Source: Pedobacter ginsengisoli (GTDB lineage Bacteria; Bacteroidota; Bacteroidia; Sphingobacteriales; Sphingobacteriaceae). From it: a stretch of 64,000 bases of DNA. The stretch spans positions 1,674,001-1,738,000 of the forward strand of contig NZ_CP024091.1 in assembly GCF_002736205.1 (NCBI RefSeq), read 5' to 3'. The translations under genes were made by a program, and so were the position numbers. Below are positions 9,439-18,998 of this stretch, piece after piece. Numbering within the stretch: position 1 is the stretch's first letter; the number at the start of each line of letters is the position of its first letter. Under the pieces are notes generated by a model. That model saw only the letters and a program-made list of their open reading frames with translations. It did not search any database and was not told the origin of the DNA.

Positions 9439-11172
9439 TCAAACCTCTAAATCATTCATTATAGCTTTTACTTTGGCACTTAACTCAGCATCAGCTGCTT
9501 TAAAACTAGCCTTATCTTTAAGTGGTGCATTTACACTGCAGTAGAATTTAATTTTAGGCTCGGTACCTGATGGTCTGGCCGAGATAATACTTCCATCTTC
9601 AGTAATAAATTGAAGTACATCTGATTTAGGTAGCTCCAATTGTTTCTTTTGATTTGCGATAAGATCTGTTTCTACACCCAATTCATAGTCTTTTAAGGTT
9701 GCAACTTTAGAACCACCAAGTGTAACAGGAGGATTGTTTCTGAATTTCTCCATCATTGCTTTAATTTCTTCAGCACCTGTTTTTCCTTTTTTGGTTATAG
9801 ATACCAATTCTTCTTTATACAAACCATACTGCACATACATATCAAGCATAGCGTTATATAAACTACTGCCTTTATCTTTGTAAAAAGCAGTCATTTCTGC
9901 AATAAAAGCACATGATACAACAGCATCTTTATCTCTTACTAGTTCCCCTATAAGGTAACCGTAGCTCTCTTCGCCACCACCTATAAACGTTTTCTTTCCT
10001 TCAAGATTTGTCATTAATTGACCAATCCATTTAAAACCTGTTAAGGTATTGTAATAAGTAACATTCTTAGCCTTAGCTATTGTTTCTATTAAATTTGATG
10101 TTACAATAGTTTTAACAATATACTGCTCTCCGGTAAGTTTACCTTTTTCTTCCCAGGCACTTAACAGATAATTGATCAATAAGCTACCTGTTTGGTTTCC
10201 GTTTAGGAGCACAAATTCACCATCATTGTTTTTAACCGCAATACCAACACGATCGGCATCAGGATCTGTTGCCAGAACAAGATCAGCATCTATTTCCTGA
10301 GCTTTTTTAAGTGCTAGTGTTAAGGCCTCTTTTTCTTCCGGGTTTGGATATACAACGGTTGGGAAGTTACCATCAGGAGTACTTTGCTCTTCAACCAGCG
10401 TTAAATTTGTAAAACCGAATTGTTCAAGTGCTTTAGGAACCAAAGTAATTCCTGTACCATGAATAGGAGAGTATACAATTTTAAGATCTTTTTGGCGGGC
10501 AATAGCTTCAGGTGATACTGAAAGTTCAGTGATTTTATCCAGATAAAGCTGATCAATATCTTCTCCAATAAGTTCTATATTACTGTCAATACGATCAAAT
10601 TTAACCTCATCAATACTTTTAATATTGGCAACTTCGTCCATTACAAGGGTATCATCAGGTGCGGTAAATTGTCCGCCATCTGCACCATATGCCTTATAAC
10701 CGTTATACTCTTTTGGATTATGAGAAGCAGTAAGCATTACACCGCTTCGGCAGCCCAATTCGCGGATAGCGAAAGATAATTCTGGCGTAGGTCTCAGTGC
10801 TTTAAAGAAATAAACATGTATTCCATTTGCCGAAAACACATCAGCAGTGATCTTTGCAAAATAATCAGAATTATTCCTACTATCGTGAGCAATGGCAACT
10901 TTTACCTTTTCTCCCGGATATTTTTTTTGAAGATAGTTAGCTAAACCTTGTGTTGCAGTTCCAATTGTGTATTTATTGATCCTGTTAGATCCTGCGCCCA
11001 TTATTCCGCGTAAACCGCCTGTACCAAATTCCAGGCTTCTGTAAAATGAATCAGTAAGCTCAGTAAAAGCTTCTTTATCTAGCAACTGCTGTATTTCCAG
11101 CTTAGTTTTTTCGTCGTAATTGCCATTAAGCCATTCGTTTATGGTATTTAATGTAGCTGCTTCTAATTGCAT
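9439..11172 (-). CDS. Phospho-sugar mutase (phosphoglucomutase / phosphomannomutase family)
   Basis: 577 residues, the length of the large PGM2/PgcA-like alpha-D-phosphohexomutases. It interconverts hexose-1- and hexose-6-phosphates through a phosphoserine. All four signature loops are visible: the phosphoserine loop TASHNPKEYNGYK (residue ~145), the metal loop TDPDADRVG (residue ~305), the sugar loop GGGEESYGY (residue ~400) and the phosphate loop RPSGTEPKIKFY near the C-terminus. The N-terminal GTGGLRGIMGAGSNRIN is also typical. It is transcribed alone and converges on the LacI-type gene with only 11 bp between stops. Glucose versus mannose specificity is not resolved. Confidence 0.93.
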   Translation of the reverse strand: MQLEAATLNTINEWLNGNYDEKTKLEIQQLLDKEAFTELTDSFYRSLEFGTGGLRGIMGAGSNRINKYTIGTATQGLANYLQKKYPGEKVKVAIAHDSRNNSDYFAKITADVFSANGIHVYFFKALRPTPELSFAIRELGCRSGVMLTASHNPKEYNGYKAYGADGGQFTAPDDTLVMDEVANIKSIDEVKFDRIDSNIELIGEDIDQLYLDKITELSVSPEAIARQKDLKIVYSPIHGTGITLVPKALEQFGFTNLTLVEEQSTPDGNFPTVVYPNPEEKEALTLALKKAQEIDADLVLATDPDADRVGIAVKNNDGEFVLLNGNQTGSLLINYLLSAWEEKGKLTGEQYIVKTIVTSNLIETIAKAKNVTYYNTLTGFKWIGQLMTNLEGKKTFIGGGEESYGYLIGELVRDKDAVVSCAFIAEMTAFYKDKGSSLYNAMLDMYVQYGLYKEELVSITKKGKTGAEEIKAMMEKFRNNPPVTLGGSKVATLKDYELGVETDLIANQKKQLELPKSDVLQFITEDGSIISARPSGTEPKIKFYCSVNAPLKDKASFKAADAELSAKVKAIMNDLEV

Positions 11173-11379
11173 AGTTTATGATGTGTTTTTTAGATATCGT
11201 AATGAAAAACAGTAATATACTCGTTAAGTTTTACTTGAGAAATGTAATTCTTATAATATTCCAAATTTTATTTTGTCAATATCATGATTATTAGCTCCCT
11301 TTTCTTTAATTTCACGCCCTAATATAAGTATATAACCAATTTGATTGAAATAATATTAACCTTTAAAATCTAAATAACT

Positions 11380-11417
11380 AATAATGAAACCATCAGAATT
11401 TTACTGATGGGGTTATT
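11380..11417 (+). promoter_or_regulatory. Leader hairpin ahead of aspartate kinase
   Basis: CCATCAG at 11390-11396 pairs perfectly with CTGATGG at 11404-11410, and flanking AATAA/TTATT add a lower stem. It lies 24 bp before the aspartate kinase start and overlaps a 7-codon reading frame beginning ATGAAACCATCA at 11384. There is no U-tract, so it is not a standard terminator. The codons of the mini-ORF carry no lysine or threonine run, so classical attenuation is not supported. Its role is open. Confidence 0.35.
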
Positions 11418-11440
11418 ACCAAAAAACAATTTATAAAATT

Positions 11441-12754
11441 ATGAGAATATTAAAGTTTGGAGGAACTTCTGTAGGAAGCCCTGAGCGGATGAAAAAATTG
11501 CTGGATATCATTAATCCGGCAGAAGAACAAATTGTAGTGCTTTCAGCAGTGTCTGGCACAACGAACAGTTTAGTGGAAATTTCAGCCAAACTTTTAAAGG
11601 AAGATAAACAGGCTGCGTTAAGTCTTATTAACGCATTACATCAAAAATATAATGAATTTGTAGCCGAGCTTTTAGTAGAAGGTGATTTTCGCGAACAAGG
11701 CCAGGAAGTGGTAAATTATCACTTTAACTTCCTTGAAACATTGGTAAACGATCTTTTTACACCGATTGAGGAAAAAGTAGTACTTGCACAAGGCGAGTTA
11801 TTATCAACCACATTATATCATATCTATCTTAAATCGATAGGCGTTCCATCTGTATTGCTTCCTGCTTTGGATTTTATGAAAACTGATGAGGACAATGAAC
11901 CTGATGTTCCTTTTACAACCAAGCACTTACAACCAATATTAGATCAAAATAAAGGAAATAAACTGTTTATTACACAAGGGTTTATTTGCAGAAACAGCTT
12001 TGGCGAAGTAGATAACCTTAGACGTGGCGGAAGTGATTATACTGCATCGCTGATTGGTGCGGCCATTTTAGCTGAAGAAGTTCAGATATGGACCGATATT
12101 GATGGTATGCACAATAATGATCCAAGAATAGTTAAAGGAACTAAACCTATTTCTCAGCTTTCATTTGATGAGGCTGCTGAGTTGGCTTACTTTGGTGCTA
12201 AGATATTACACCCACAATCTGTTTTTCCTGCTCAAAAATATAAAATTCCGGTAAGGCTATTGAACACAATGGAGCCATCGGCTTCTGGTACTTTGATTAC
12301 TAATGACAGTGAAAAGGGCAAGATAAAATCTATTGCCGCTAAAGATGGCATCACTGCAATTAAGATCCAATCGAGCAGAATGTTATTGGCTTATGGTTTC
12401 TTACGTCGTGTTTTTGAGATCTTTGAGCGTTATAAAACACCAATAGATATGATCACTACTTCTGAAGTAGCTGTTTCAGTAACTGTTGATTTCACAGACA
12501 ATCTTGATAAAATTATTGAAGAGCTACATGATTTTGGAAGTGTTGAAGTGGATAACAATCAATCGATAGTTTGTGTAGTGGGCGATTTTAGTGCAGAGAA
12601 ACATGGGTATGCGGCTCGTGTGCTAGATTCAATTAAACACATTCCCGTACGCATGATATCGTATGGTGGTAGCAACTATAACATTTCGTTGTTGATTAAC
12701 ACTGATGATAAAACTGAAGCTTTAAAAAGCTTACATAACCGCTTATTTGAATAA
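11441..12754 (+). CDS. lysC: Aspartate kinase (monofunctional, two ACT domains)
   Basis: Makes aspartyl-4-phosphate, the entry step to lysine, diaminopimelate, threonine and methionine. 437 residues. The N-terminal MRILKFGGTSVGSPERM is the kinase signature; LRRGGSDYTASLIGAAILAEEVQIWTDIDG and ELAYFGAKILHPQS follow. The C-terminal ~140 residues contain two ACT regions (ITAIKIQSSRM... and SIVCVVGDFSAEKHGYAARVLDSI), the expected feedback-inhibition module. With lysA 180 bp downstream it suggests a diaminopimelate/lysine unit, although a small antisense gene lies between. Which end product inhibits it cannot be read from sequence. Confidence 0.92.
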   Translation: MRILKFGGTSVGSPERMKKLLDIINPAEEQIVVLSAVSGTTNSLVEISAKLLKEDKQAALSLINALHQKYNEFVAELLVEGDFREQGQEVVNYHFNFLETLVNDLFTPIEEKVVLAQGELLSTTLYHIYLKSIGVPSVLLPALDFMKTDEDNEPDVPFTTKHLQPILDQNKGNKLFITQGFICRNSFGEVDNLRRGGSDYTASLIGAAILAEEVQIWTDIDGMHNNDPRIVKGTKPISQLSFDEAAELAYFGAKILHPQSVFPAQKYKIPVRLLNTMEPSASGTLITNDSEKGKIKSIAAKDGITAIKIQSSRMLLAYGFLRRVFEIFERYKTPIDMITTSEVAVSVTVDFTDNLDKIIEELHDFGSVEVDNNQSIVCVVGDFSAEKHGYAARVLDSIKHIPVRMISYGGSNYNISLLINTDDKTEALKSLHNRLFE

Positions 12755-12931
12755 TTATCTTCTTCTAAGCCAAAAGATAATACCAGCTATAATGAAAACG
12801 AGTGCGATGAAGAGACGATTTCTTCTTTCGTACTCTTTTCTACTGATCTTCTGCTTTTTATAGTCAAAATGATTGCCTAAGTAGATCAGGCTCAAAACAA
12901 TAATTACAATTATAAAAAGATATTTAAACAT
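12755..12931 (-). CDS. Small two-helix membrane protein, antisense between lysC and lysA
   Basis: A 58-residue frame lies on the minus strand, starting at the ATG complementary to 12929-12931 and stopping at 12755-12757. It is predicted to have two membrane helices: residues 2-19 (FKYLFIIVIIVLSLIYLG) and about 41-55 (LFIALVFIIAGIIFWL). A very basic loop (KKQKISRKEYERRNR) separates them, and the C-terminus is RRR. The hydrophobic-charged-hydrophobic pattern is not what random antisense produces, so I take it as real. Its start codon is one base from the lysA start (CATTATG) and its stop abuts the lysC stop. Function unknown. Confidence 0.68.
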   Translation of the reverse strand: MFKYLFIIVIIVLSLIYLGNHFDYKKQKISRKEYERRNRLFIALVFIIAGIIFWLRRR

Positions 12932-12932
12932 T

Positions 12933-14090
12933 ATGTTTTCTGATAAAGATATATCGCACTTCGCAAATTTAGAAACACCTTTCTATTTCTACGATCTTAC
13001 TTTGCTGCAAAAAACGCTTAGTACTTGTGCTGATGCCGCTAAGTTATATAATTTTCATGTGCACTATGCCATGAAGGCAAACTTCAATGAGCGGGTTTTA
13101 GAAAAAATTAAGGATACAGGCTTTGGAGCTGATTGTGTTAGTGGAGGTGAAGTAAGCAAAGCGATAGAAGTTGGTTTTAAAAAGAATCAGGTAGTTTTTG
13201 CCGGTGTTGGTAAATCTGATAAAGAAATTAATGGGGCTTTGGATAACGATATCTTCTGTTTTAATGTAGAATCTATTCAGGAGCTTGAAGTTATAAATGA
13301 ATTAGCCGGTAAGAAAAACAAAAAGGCCAGGGTAGCTATTCGGATTAATCCTAACGTAGATGCACACACGCATCATAACATTACCACAGGTTTGGATGAG
13401 AATAAGTTTGGTATAAACTCATGGGATTTGCCATTGTGTGCCGAGACTTTAAAGAAATCAGCTAACCTGGAGTTTCTTGGCATTCATTTCCATATTGGTT
13501 CTCAGATAACTAATCTTGATGTATATAAAAATCTTTGTGTACGTGTAAATGAATTTGCAGCATGGTTTGAAGAAAGAGGATTTACCGTAAAAGTATTAAA
13601 CGTTGGTGGTGGTTTGGGTATTGATTATCATAATCCGGAACAACAGATTCCTGACTTCGGTGCCTACTTCAAAATATTCTCGGAGTTTCTAAATGTCAGA
13701 TCAAATCAGGAAGTTCATTTTGAATTGGGCCGTGCCTTGGTAGGGCAATCTTCATCTTTGATAAGTAAAGTATTGTATGTAAAGAATGGGAAGAAAAAGA
13801 ACTTTATTATTCTTGATGCAGGAATGACAGAGTTGATGAGACCGGCACTTTACCAGGCATATCATAAAATATCTAATATTTCAAAATTAGCTGAAGCAGA
13901 TGCTGTAAAGTATGATGTTGTTGGCCCTATTTGTGAAAGCACAGATTGTTTTGGTAAAGAGGTAGAATTGCCAACAACACTTCGTGGAGATCTTATTGCT
14001 TTAAATAGCACTGGTGCTTACGGTGAGGTAATGGCTTCGCATTACAATTTAAGAGAAAATATTGTGTCTGTTTATAATACGGATATTTAA
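12933..14090 (+). CDS. lysA: Diaminopimelate decarboxylase
   Basis: PLP enzyme that decarboxylates meso-diaminopimelate to lysine. 385 residues. PLP-lysine context HYAMKANFN (K ~48), GADCVSGGEVSKAI, the substrate/PLP histidine motif FLGIHFHIGSQI (residue ~185), the glycine-rich phosphate loop LNVGGGLGIDYH, and the C-terminal active-site cysteine in GPICESTDCFG are all present. The fold is alanine-racemase type III. The ATG at 12933 is immediately adjacent to the start of the divergent small membrane protein gene. A strong terminator follows 20 bp after the stop. Confidence 0.94.
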   Translation: MFSDKDISHFANLETPFYFYDLTLLQKTLSTCADAAKLYNFHVHYAMKANFNERVLEKIKDTGFGADCVSGGEVSKAIEVGFKKNQVVFAGVGKSDKEINGALDNDIFCFNVESIQELEVINELAGKKNKKARVAIRINPNVDAHTHHNITTGLDENKFGINSWDLPLCAETLKKSANLEFLGIHFHIGSQITNLDVYKNLCVRVNEFAAWFEERGFTVKVLNVGGGLGIDYHNPEQQIPDFGAYFKIFSEFLNVRSNQEVHFELGRALVGQSSSLISKVLYVKNGKKKNFIILDAGMTELMRPALYQAYHKISNISKLAEADAVKYDVVGPICESTDCFGKEVELPTTLRGDLIALNSTGAYGEVMASHYNLRENIVSVYNTDI

Positions 14091-14110
14091 AATTCAGTGT
14101 AACAATACTT

Positions 14111-14142
14111 AAAAAGCCCATATGTAGTAATATGGGCTTTTT
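14111..14142. terminator. Bidirectional intrinsic terminator after lysA
   Basis: AAAAAGCCCATA at 14111-14122 is perfectly complementary to TATGGGCTTTTT at 14131-14142, with an 8-base interior (one more A-T pair possible). A-tract and T-tract flank the stem, so it can act in both directions between convergent lysA and the START-domain gene. Confidence 0.88.
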
Positions 14143-14154
14143 GTTTTAGAAATT

Positions 14155-14535
14155 TTATTCCTCAAAAAAGTCAATCAGACCACCTAAATAGTACTCTTCA
14201 ATACCTTCGGTAAAATCCTTAAAGTCCTCATCGGGAATATTCGTTTGAACAAATTCCAGCGAAGTTCCCTTTTTATCTTCGTGTAGTTTAATAGTTACTA
14301 TTGATGGCTCATTATCTTCGCCAAAATACCATTGCTGAACTATTTTTTTACCATAGTCAAATTCAATGTTTTTGCCGGTAATATCACCTTCCCAAAAAGA
14401 AAATTCAGTATTGGCTTCTTCTGTAAATTCAACCTCAGCACCGGTCCACAATTGTATGCTTTGCGCCTTTGTTAATGCCCAATAAACCTCTTCAGGCGGG
14501 GCAGGCAGGTAAGTGTATTTTTTATATGTCTTCAT
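14155..14535 (-). CDS. START-like / SRPBCC domain protein
   Basis: 126 residues, a single Bet v1-like (SRPBCC) domain similar to AHSA1-type proteins. The N-terminal YTYLPAPPEEVYWALTKAQSIQLWTGAEVEF matches the start of this fold, and the acidic C-terminus (DFTEGIEEYYLGGLIDFFEE) forms the long closing helix. Members bind hydrophobic ligands or assist chaperones. The gene starts 2 bp after the stop of the DUF3857 gene on the same strand, so it is the distal gene of that operon. Ligand not known. Confidence 0.82.
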   Translation of the reverse strand: MKTYKKYTYLPAPPEEVYWALTKAQSIQLWTGAEVEFTEEANTEFSFWEGDITGKNIEFDYGKKIVQQWYFGEDNEPSIVTIKLHEDKKGTSLEFVQTNIPDEDFKDFTEGIEEYYLGGLIDFFEE

Positions 14536-14537
14536 AA

Positions 14538-17252
14538 TTATTCTCGCGGTTTTTCAGATTCAACACTTGCCGGCTCATTTGTTTCTGTTATTACTTCCTG
14601 ATTAGCATTATATTCAGGTTCCTGTAAAACAGTTGTTTTTGGCTTATATTGTTCACTGTAATATTCTGCCAATGCCCATTCCCATTTGGTCTTAGGGTAA
14701 GTAAATACAAAAGTTTCTTTTACCTTTTCAGACTTCAATAAGTACCAGATCCAGGCAGTTATAATTACCAAGGCCCAAATTACGCGCGGAACTTCTTTGA
14801 TGCTTGCTGAAGCTGTTCCTGATATATACTCCACGTAAAAACCAATGGCAAGGTCAAAGATAAGAAATCCCGTATGTGAAATAGAAAGGATAATGAATTG
14901 TTTAGGAAAACTGGATCGTCTGTTAAAGAATAGCAGCGCACAATAAATACTATATGCAAACATAAAGCCGTAAAAAACTCCTTCAATAAGGAATAAGCCT
15001 CTTACAATCCATTGTGATGAACCGAAGGCGCCCATTCTGATCCAAAAATCATTACCAAAAAGACCTAAAATTATCGGACTTAATAACATCATGAATGGTA
15101 AGTAAACAACTCTCATTCCCAGAAATACCAGCCAGCCATTAATATTACTGGCATATGCGATTTTTTCAATATCAAAGTCTGAACTTTTACGATAAAAGCG
15201 CAAGGCAAAGAACCCCGTAATTATAGTAGCTATAATAAAAGGAATAACAGCAATAGCGTTTACACCAGAACCACCTGCAGAGAGGGCAGATGCCTTACGG
15301 TTAACATGATAAGTTAAATATTCAGTAATTTTTTTACTTTCCTTTATGTAGTTTTTAACCTCATCGGGTTCAATAACGCCGGTCATTGTACGAAAAGTGT
15401 AATCGAATGTTGCCTTACGACCTCGCTGAAACCGGTAAAGCTCAAAATAATACTTATCATTTTCGATTTTAAAAGACTCTGTTCCGAGGTCTGCGTCATA
15501 AGGCATTGTAATAGATATCCTTTGCTGAATATTTACATGATTTGACATTGCCAACGGGGCAATTCTTTTACTCCCTTTAATACTTCTAAGTTCATGCTGT
15601 ATCAAGTCGCCATAAAAATAGAATTGCTTATCATTTCCATCGTTACTGTCTGCCCAGGCATTATTAATCTGATAACTTTCAGTAATTTCTACGGTATTGT
15701 TCTCTTCATCATCTACATATTTAAGCGCATCCTTCAATTCAATTTCAGGATACAACTTAGTATAGTATTCAAGGTAATTCTTTTCTGCACCATCAGTGCC
15801 AGACGCAGCTATTTCCGCTCTGATGTTATCTGCATAATTATCTGTATAAGTGGTTTTTATCAGCAGTTGTGTTATAGCGTTTTCTGTAGTATCAGCTAAA
15901 ATAAAATCAAGATCAGAAATTATTTTACCTGCCGGATTGCTTTCTATTTTCTCCAGGCTATTTACATTCTTTTTAAGTACAAGTGCATTGCCGTAATCAG
16001 GAGAATAGAAATTATCAAATGATCCACGTTGATAAGAGATGGTTGGGTCAATCCAGGTTTTAAAATAGTCGTATTCAACCATTACAATTACGTGGTTAAA
16101 AATAAAAGGACTAGGTAAAAAATCAGTGGTTTTATCCCTTAAATAAGTATCCACATAGGCCATATACCCTTTAATGTCCATTGCTTTTAACAAATGAACA
16201 AGCAGTAACGATTTATCCTTGCAGTCGCCATACCTTTGTTTTAATATGTTTTCAGGAGAATTGGGGCGATGGGAGTAAGGGCCTATTTCAATTCCCATGT
16301 ATCTGATTTCATCCTGAACAAACCTGGTGGCCAATTCAATGTATTTCTTTTTATCGTTACCGGCTTTTGATTTTAATTCTGCTACCTTTTTGTCAACAAG
16401 CGGAGTTTTTAAATCAGAGTAATCATTTATAGCCAAGCCCCATTCAACTACCTCATTCCAGTTTTTATATTCGCTTACCTGAGATCTTTTTAAAGGATTA
16501 TACCATGACGGCTCAAAATCAACTCCACGATGAGTTTTAGTTAGTGTACTTTCCCATTCATAAAACTTAAGATTGTCTTTTACAGTAACCTTTGGTGCAT
16601 CGGCCCCGGCAAAATTCTTTGTATTGAGCGATCTGTTTTTATCAAAAATTATATTGGTATAAACATGGCTTATGCTGGTTTGGCCTTCTAAATAAACTGT
16701 TGACGAAAACTTTTTGCCGAATATTGGATTATCACCTTGTAACGAATAAGAAAACTCAATTCTATCACCTTTTCTTACATCATCCAGTAGTAAAAAGGCT
16801 TCATAAGTTCCATTGTAAATAAATCTTGAAAGCTCTTTTTCGGATTGCAGGATTTTAAATTTACTTGCAGATAATTGGTCCTGAGGGATATTATTTCGCC
16901 AGACAACTACCTTATGAAAAATGAGTTTTTGATAATCAGGAGCATAGCTAATGGAGATTTGAGAACCATTTTGAACTCCGGCATCAGAAACAATCTCTCT
17001 TATTATATGAACAAATTCCTCTTTGCGTTCTACATGATTTTGGTTTTCATAGAGCGACAAATAGTACCCATCAGAAACATCTTTTAATGGAGTTTTAACC
17101 TTTTTTTCTACAATTTTTACTAACCATGAAGGTTCAGTTTTATTTACAGAAAAGCCTTTCCCTTGTCCATAGCTATTTACTGAAATAACCAATAAAACAA
17201 ACAATAAAGGTAAAAGTATCCTTAAAGATTTACGAAGTGTTAAGAGCGGCAT
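14538..17252 (-). CDS. DUF3857 / transglutaminase-like membrane protein
   Basis: 904 residues. It has a signal peptide or N-terminal anchor (ILLPLLFVLLVISVNSYGQ), a DUF3857 beta domain (residues ~60-230), then a transglutaminase-like papain fold with the full triad: Cys in RYGDCKDKSLLLVHLL (residue ~340), His in FIFNHVIVMVEY and Asp in TWIDPT. The C-terminal third has four or five membrane helices (e.g. VIPFIIATIITGFFALRFY and VYLPFMMLLSPIILGLFG). This arrangement is common in Bacteroidetes and is presumed to be a periplasmic protease or amidase-like enzyme of unknown substrate. It is co-transcribed with the downstream START-domain gene. Confidence 0.85.
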   Translation of the reverse strand: MPLLTLRKSLRILLPLLFVLLVISVNSYGQGKGFSVNKTEPSWLVKIVEKKVKTPLKDVSDGYYLSLYENQNHVERKEEFVHIIREIVSDAGVQNGSQISISYAPDYQKLIFHKVVVWRNNIPQDQLSASKFKILQSEKELSRFIYNGTYEAFLLLDDVRKGDRIEFSYSLQGDNPIFGKKFSSTVYLEGQTSISHVYTNIIFDKNRSLNTKNFAGADAPKVTVKDNLKFYEWESTLTKTHRGVDFEPSWYNPLKRSQVSEYKNWNEVVEWGLAINDYSDLKTPLVDKKVAELKSKAGNDKKKYIELATRFVQDEIRYMGIEIGPYSHRPNSPENILKQRYGDCKDKSLLLVHLLKAMDIKGYMAYVDTYLRDKTTDFLPSPFIFNHVIVMVEYDYFKTWIDPTISYQRGSFDNFYSPDYGNALVLKKNVNSLEKIESNPAGKIISDLDFILADTTENAITQLLIKTTYTDNYADNIRAEIAASGTDGAEKNYLEYYTKLYPEIELKDALKYVDDEENNTVEITESYQINNAWADSNDGNDKQFYFYGDLIQHELRSIKGSKRIAPLAMSNHVNIQQRISITMPYDADLGTESFKIENDKYYFELYRFQRGRKATFDYTFRTMTGVIEPDEVKNYIKESKKITEYLTYHVNRKASALSAGGSGVNAIAVIPFIIATIITGFFALRFYRKSSDFDIEKIAYASNINGWLVFLGMRVVYLPFMMLLSPIILGLFGNDFWIRMGAFGSSQWIVRGLFLIEGVFYGFMFAYSIYCALLFFNRRSSFPKQFIILSISHTGFLIFDLAIGFYVEYISGTASASIKEVPRVIWALVIITAWIWYLLKSEKVKETFVFTYPKTKWEWALAEYYSEQYKPKTTVLQEPEYNANQEVITETNEPASVESEKPRE

Positions 17253-17292
17253 AATTAAAATATAAAGAGTTGAGAAGCGCTAATTTACATAA

Positions 17293-18483
17293 TTATTTAA
17301 ATGCATTTATGCCCGTTACATCCATTCCTGTAATTAATAAATGAATATCATGGGTTCCCTCGTAAGTTACTACAGATTCCAGATTCATCATGTGTCTCAT
17401 AATTGAATATTCACCTGTAATTCCCATACCGCCAAGCATTTGTCGGGCATTACGTGCAATATCTAAAGCAATTTCTACACTGTTTCTTTTTGCCATAGAA
17501 ATCTGTTCAGATGTAGCCCTGTTTTCACTTTTTAATGTACCTAAGCGCCAAACTAATAATTGACCTTTAGTTATTTCGGTAATCATTTCGGCTAGTTTTT
17601 TTTGCTGTAGCTGAAATCCGCCAATCGGTTTGCCAAACTGAACACGTTCTTTAGAATAGCGTAAGGCAGTATCATAGCAATCCATAGCAGCACCCAAAGC
17701 ACCCCATGCAATACCATAACGTGCCTGATTTAGGCAACCTAATGGACCTTTTAATCCACTTATTTCAGGAAAAATATTTTCTTTAGGAACCTTAACGTTA
17801 TCAAATACCAATTCACCTGTTGCAGAAGCCCTTAAGCTCCATTTCCCGTGCGTTTCAGGGGTTGTAAAGCCTTCCATGCCCCGTTCCACAACCATTCCTC
17901 TTATTTTTCCTGATTCATCTTTAGCCCAGACAACTGCTATGTCAGCAAATGGAGCATTAGAAATCCACATTTTTGCACCATTTAATAAATAGTGGCTTCC
18001 ATTATCTTTAATGTTGGTTACCATGCCACCCGGATTAGAACCATGATCTGGCTCTGTTAATCCAAAACAACCCATCAGCTCTCCGGTGGCAAGTTTAGGC
18101 AGGTATTTTTTGCGTTGTTCTTCTGTGCCGTAAGCAAAAATAGGATACATAACCAACGAGCCTTGTACAGAAGCGGTAGACCTAATACCAGAATCGCCCC
18201 GCTCTATTTCCTGCATAATAATCCCATATGCAGTATAATCAAGGCCAGCGCCTCCATATTCAACTGGGATGGTAGGGCCAAAAGCTCCTATTTCTCCTAG
18301 CCCTTTAATAACCTGTTTCGGGAATTCCGCTCTTTGCGCATAATCTTCAATTATTGGGCTTAATTCCTTTTTAACCCAATCTCTAACAGTAGACCGGATC
18401 AATTTATGTTCTTCAGAAAGTAATTCGTCAAGTAAATAATAGTCGGGAGCTTCGTAAAGGTCTTTCTTGGCAGATTTATTCAT
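17293..18483 (-). CDS. Acyl-CoA dehydrogenase, glutaryl-CoA dehydrogenase-like
   Basis: FAD enzyme oxidising an acyl-CoA; closest by motif to glutaryl-CoA dehydrogenase of lysine/tryptophan breakdown. About 396 residues from the ATG at 18483; a GTG at 18507 would add eight residues. Seen: GCFGLTEPDHGSNPGGM, the substrate loop with KMWISNAPFADIAVVWAKD, and the catalytic glutamate in VVTYEGTHDIHLLITG near the C-terminus (position conserved in the GCDH branch). RYGIAWGALGAAMDCYDTAL also fits GCDH. It is monocistronic, divergent from folB by about 100 bp. Confidence 0.9.
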   Translation of the reverse strand: MNKSAKKDLYEAPDYYLLDELLSEEHKLIRSTVRDWVKKELSPIIEDYAQRAEFPKQVIKGLGEIGAFGPTIPVEYGGAGLDYTAYGIIMQEIERGDSGIRSTASVQGSLVMYPIFAYGTEEQRKKYLPKLATGELMGCFGLTEPDHGSNPGGMVTNIKDNGSHYLLNGAKMWISNAPFADIAVVWAKDESGKIRGMVVERGMEGFTTPETHGKWSLRASATGELVFDNVKVPKENIFPEISGLKGPLGCLNQARYGIAWGALGAAMDCYDTALRYSKERVQFGKPIGGFQLQQKKLAEMITEITKGQLLVWRLGTLKSENRATSEQISMAKRNSVEIALDIARNARQMLGGMGITGEYSIMRHMMNLESVVTYEGTHDIHLLITGMDVTGINAFK

Positions 18484-18582
18484 TGTTTCCACTATATTTG
18501 GTTGCACAATCAGCTATTATTCCAAAGGTAATAATTTCGGGCAAGGGCTGGTTATAACAGATAAAAAATTTAATTTCGTCAA

Positions 18583-18963
18583 ATGACCGGTGTTCAAAAC
18601 TATATACAGACTGTTGCACTAAGAGATGTTAAATGTTATGCATTTCATGGCTATTACCCTGAAGAACAACTTACAGGTATCTATTTTATGGTTGATGTAG
18701 TGGTTACATTTACACCGAATACGGATACAGAAAATCTGGAAAGAACTGTAAACTATGAGATTTTGAACAACATTATTTTGGATGAAATGAAAAACACCCG
18801 CAAAATGCTCGAAACAGTTGTTAAAAGTATTTTAGACAGAGTGGTTAAAAATTATCCGTTTGTACACACTGCCGAGGTTGGTATTAGAAAACTAAATCCG
18901 CCAATGCCAGGTGAAATTGGGCACTCATTTGTGCAATTAAGTTATCGCTCTGCTAATTCATAA
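18583..18963 (+). CDS. folB: Dihydroneopterin aldolase
   Basis: Folate pathway enzyme cleaving 7,8-dihydroneopterin. 126 residues, family-typical. Signature features: VALRDVKCYAFHGYYPEEQ at the N-terminus, the central TVNYEIL segment, a helix ETVVKSILDRVVKNYP and the closing strand VGIRKLNPPMPGEIGHSFV. The start is the ATG at 18583; the catalytic Glu-Lys arrangement (EEQ... and RKLNPP) is intact. The GlcD-like oxidase follows after 35 bp and may be co-transcribed, though no functional link is evident. Confidence 0.92.
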   Translation: MTGVQNYIQTVALRDVKCYAFHGYYPEEQLTGIYFMVDVVVTFTPNTDTENLERTVNYEILNNIILDEMKNTRKMLETVVKSILDRVVKNYPFVHTAEVGIRKLNPPMPGEIGHSFVQLSYRSANS

Positions 18964-18998
18964 ACAACCATTCTAAATTTTAATAGCTGAAAAAACTG

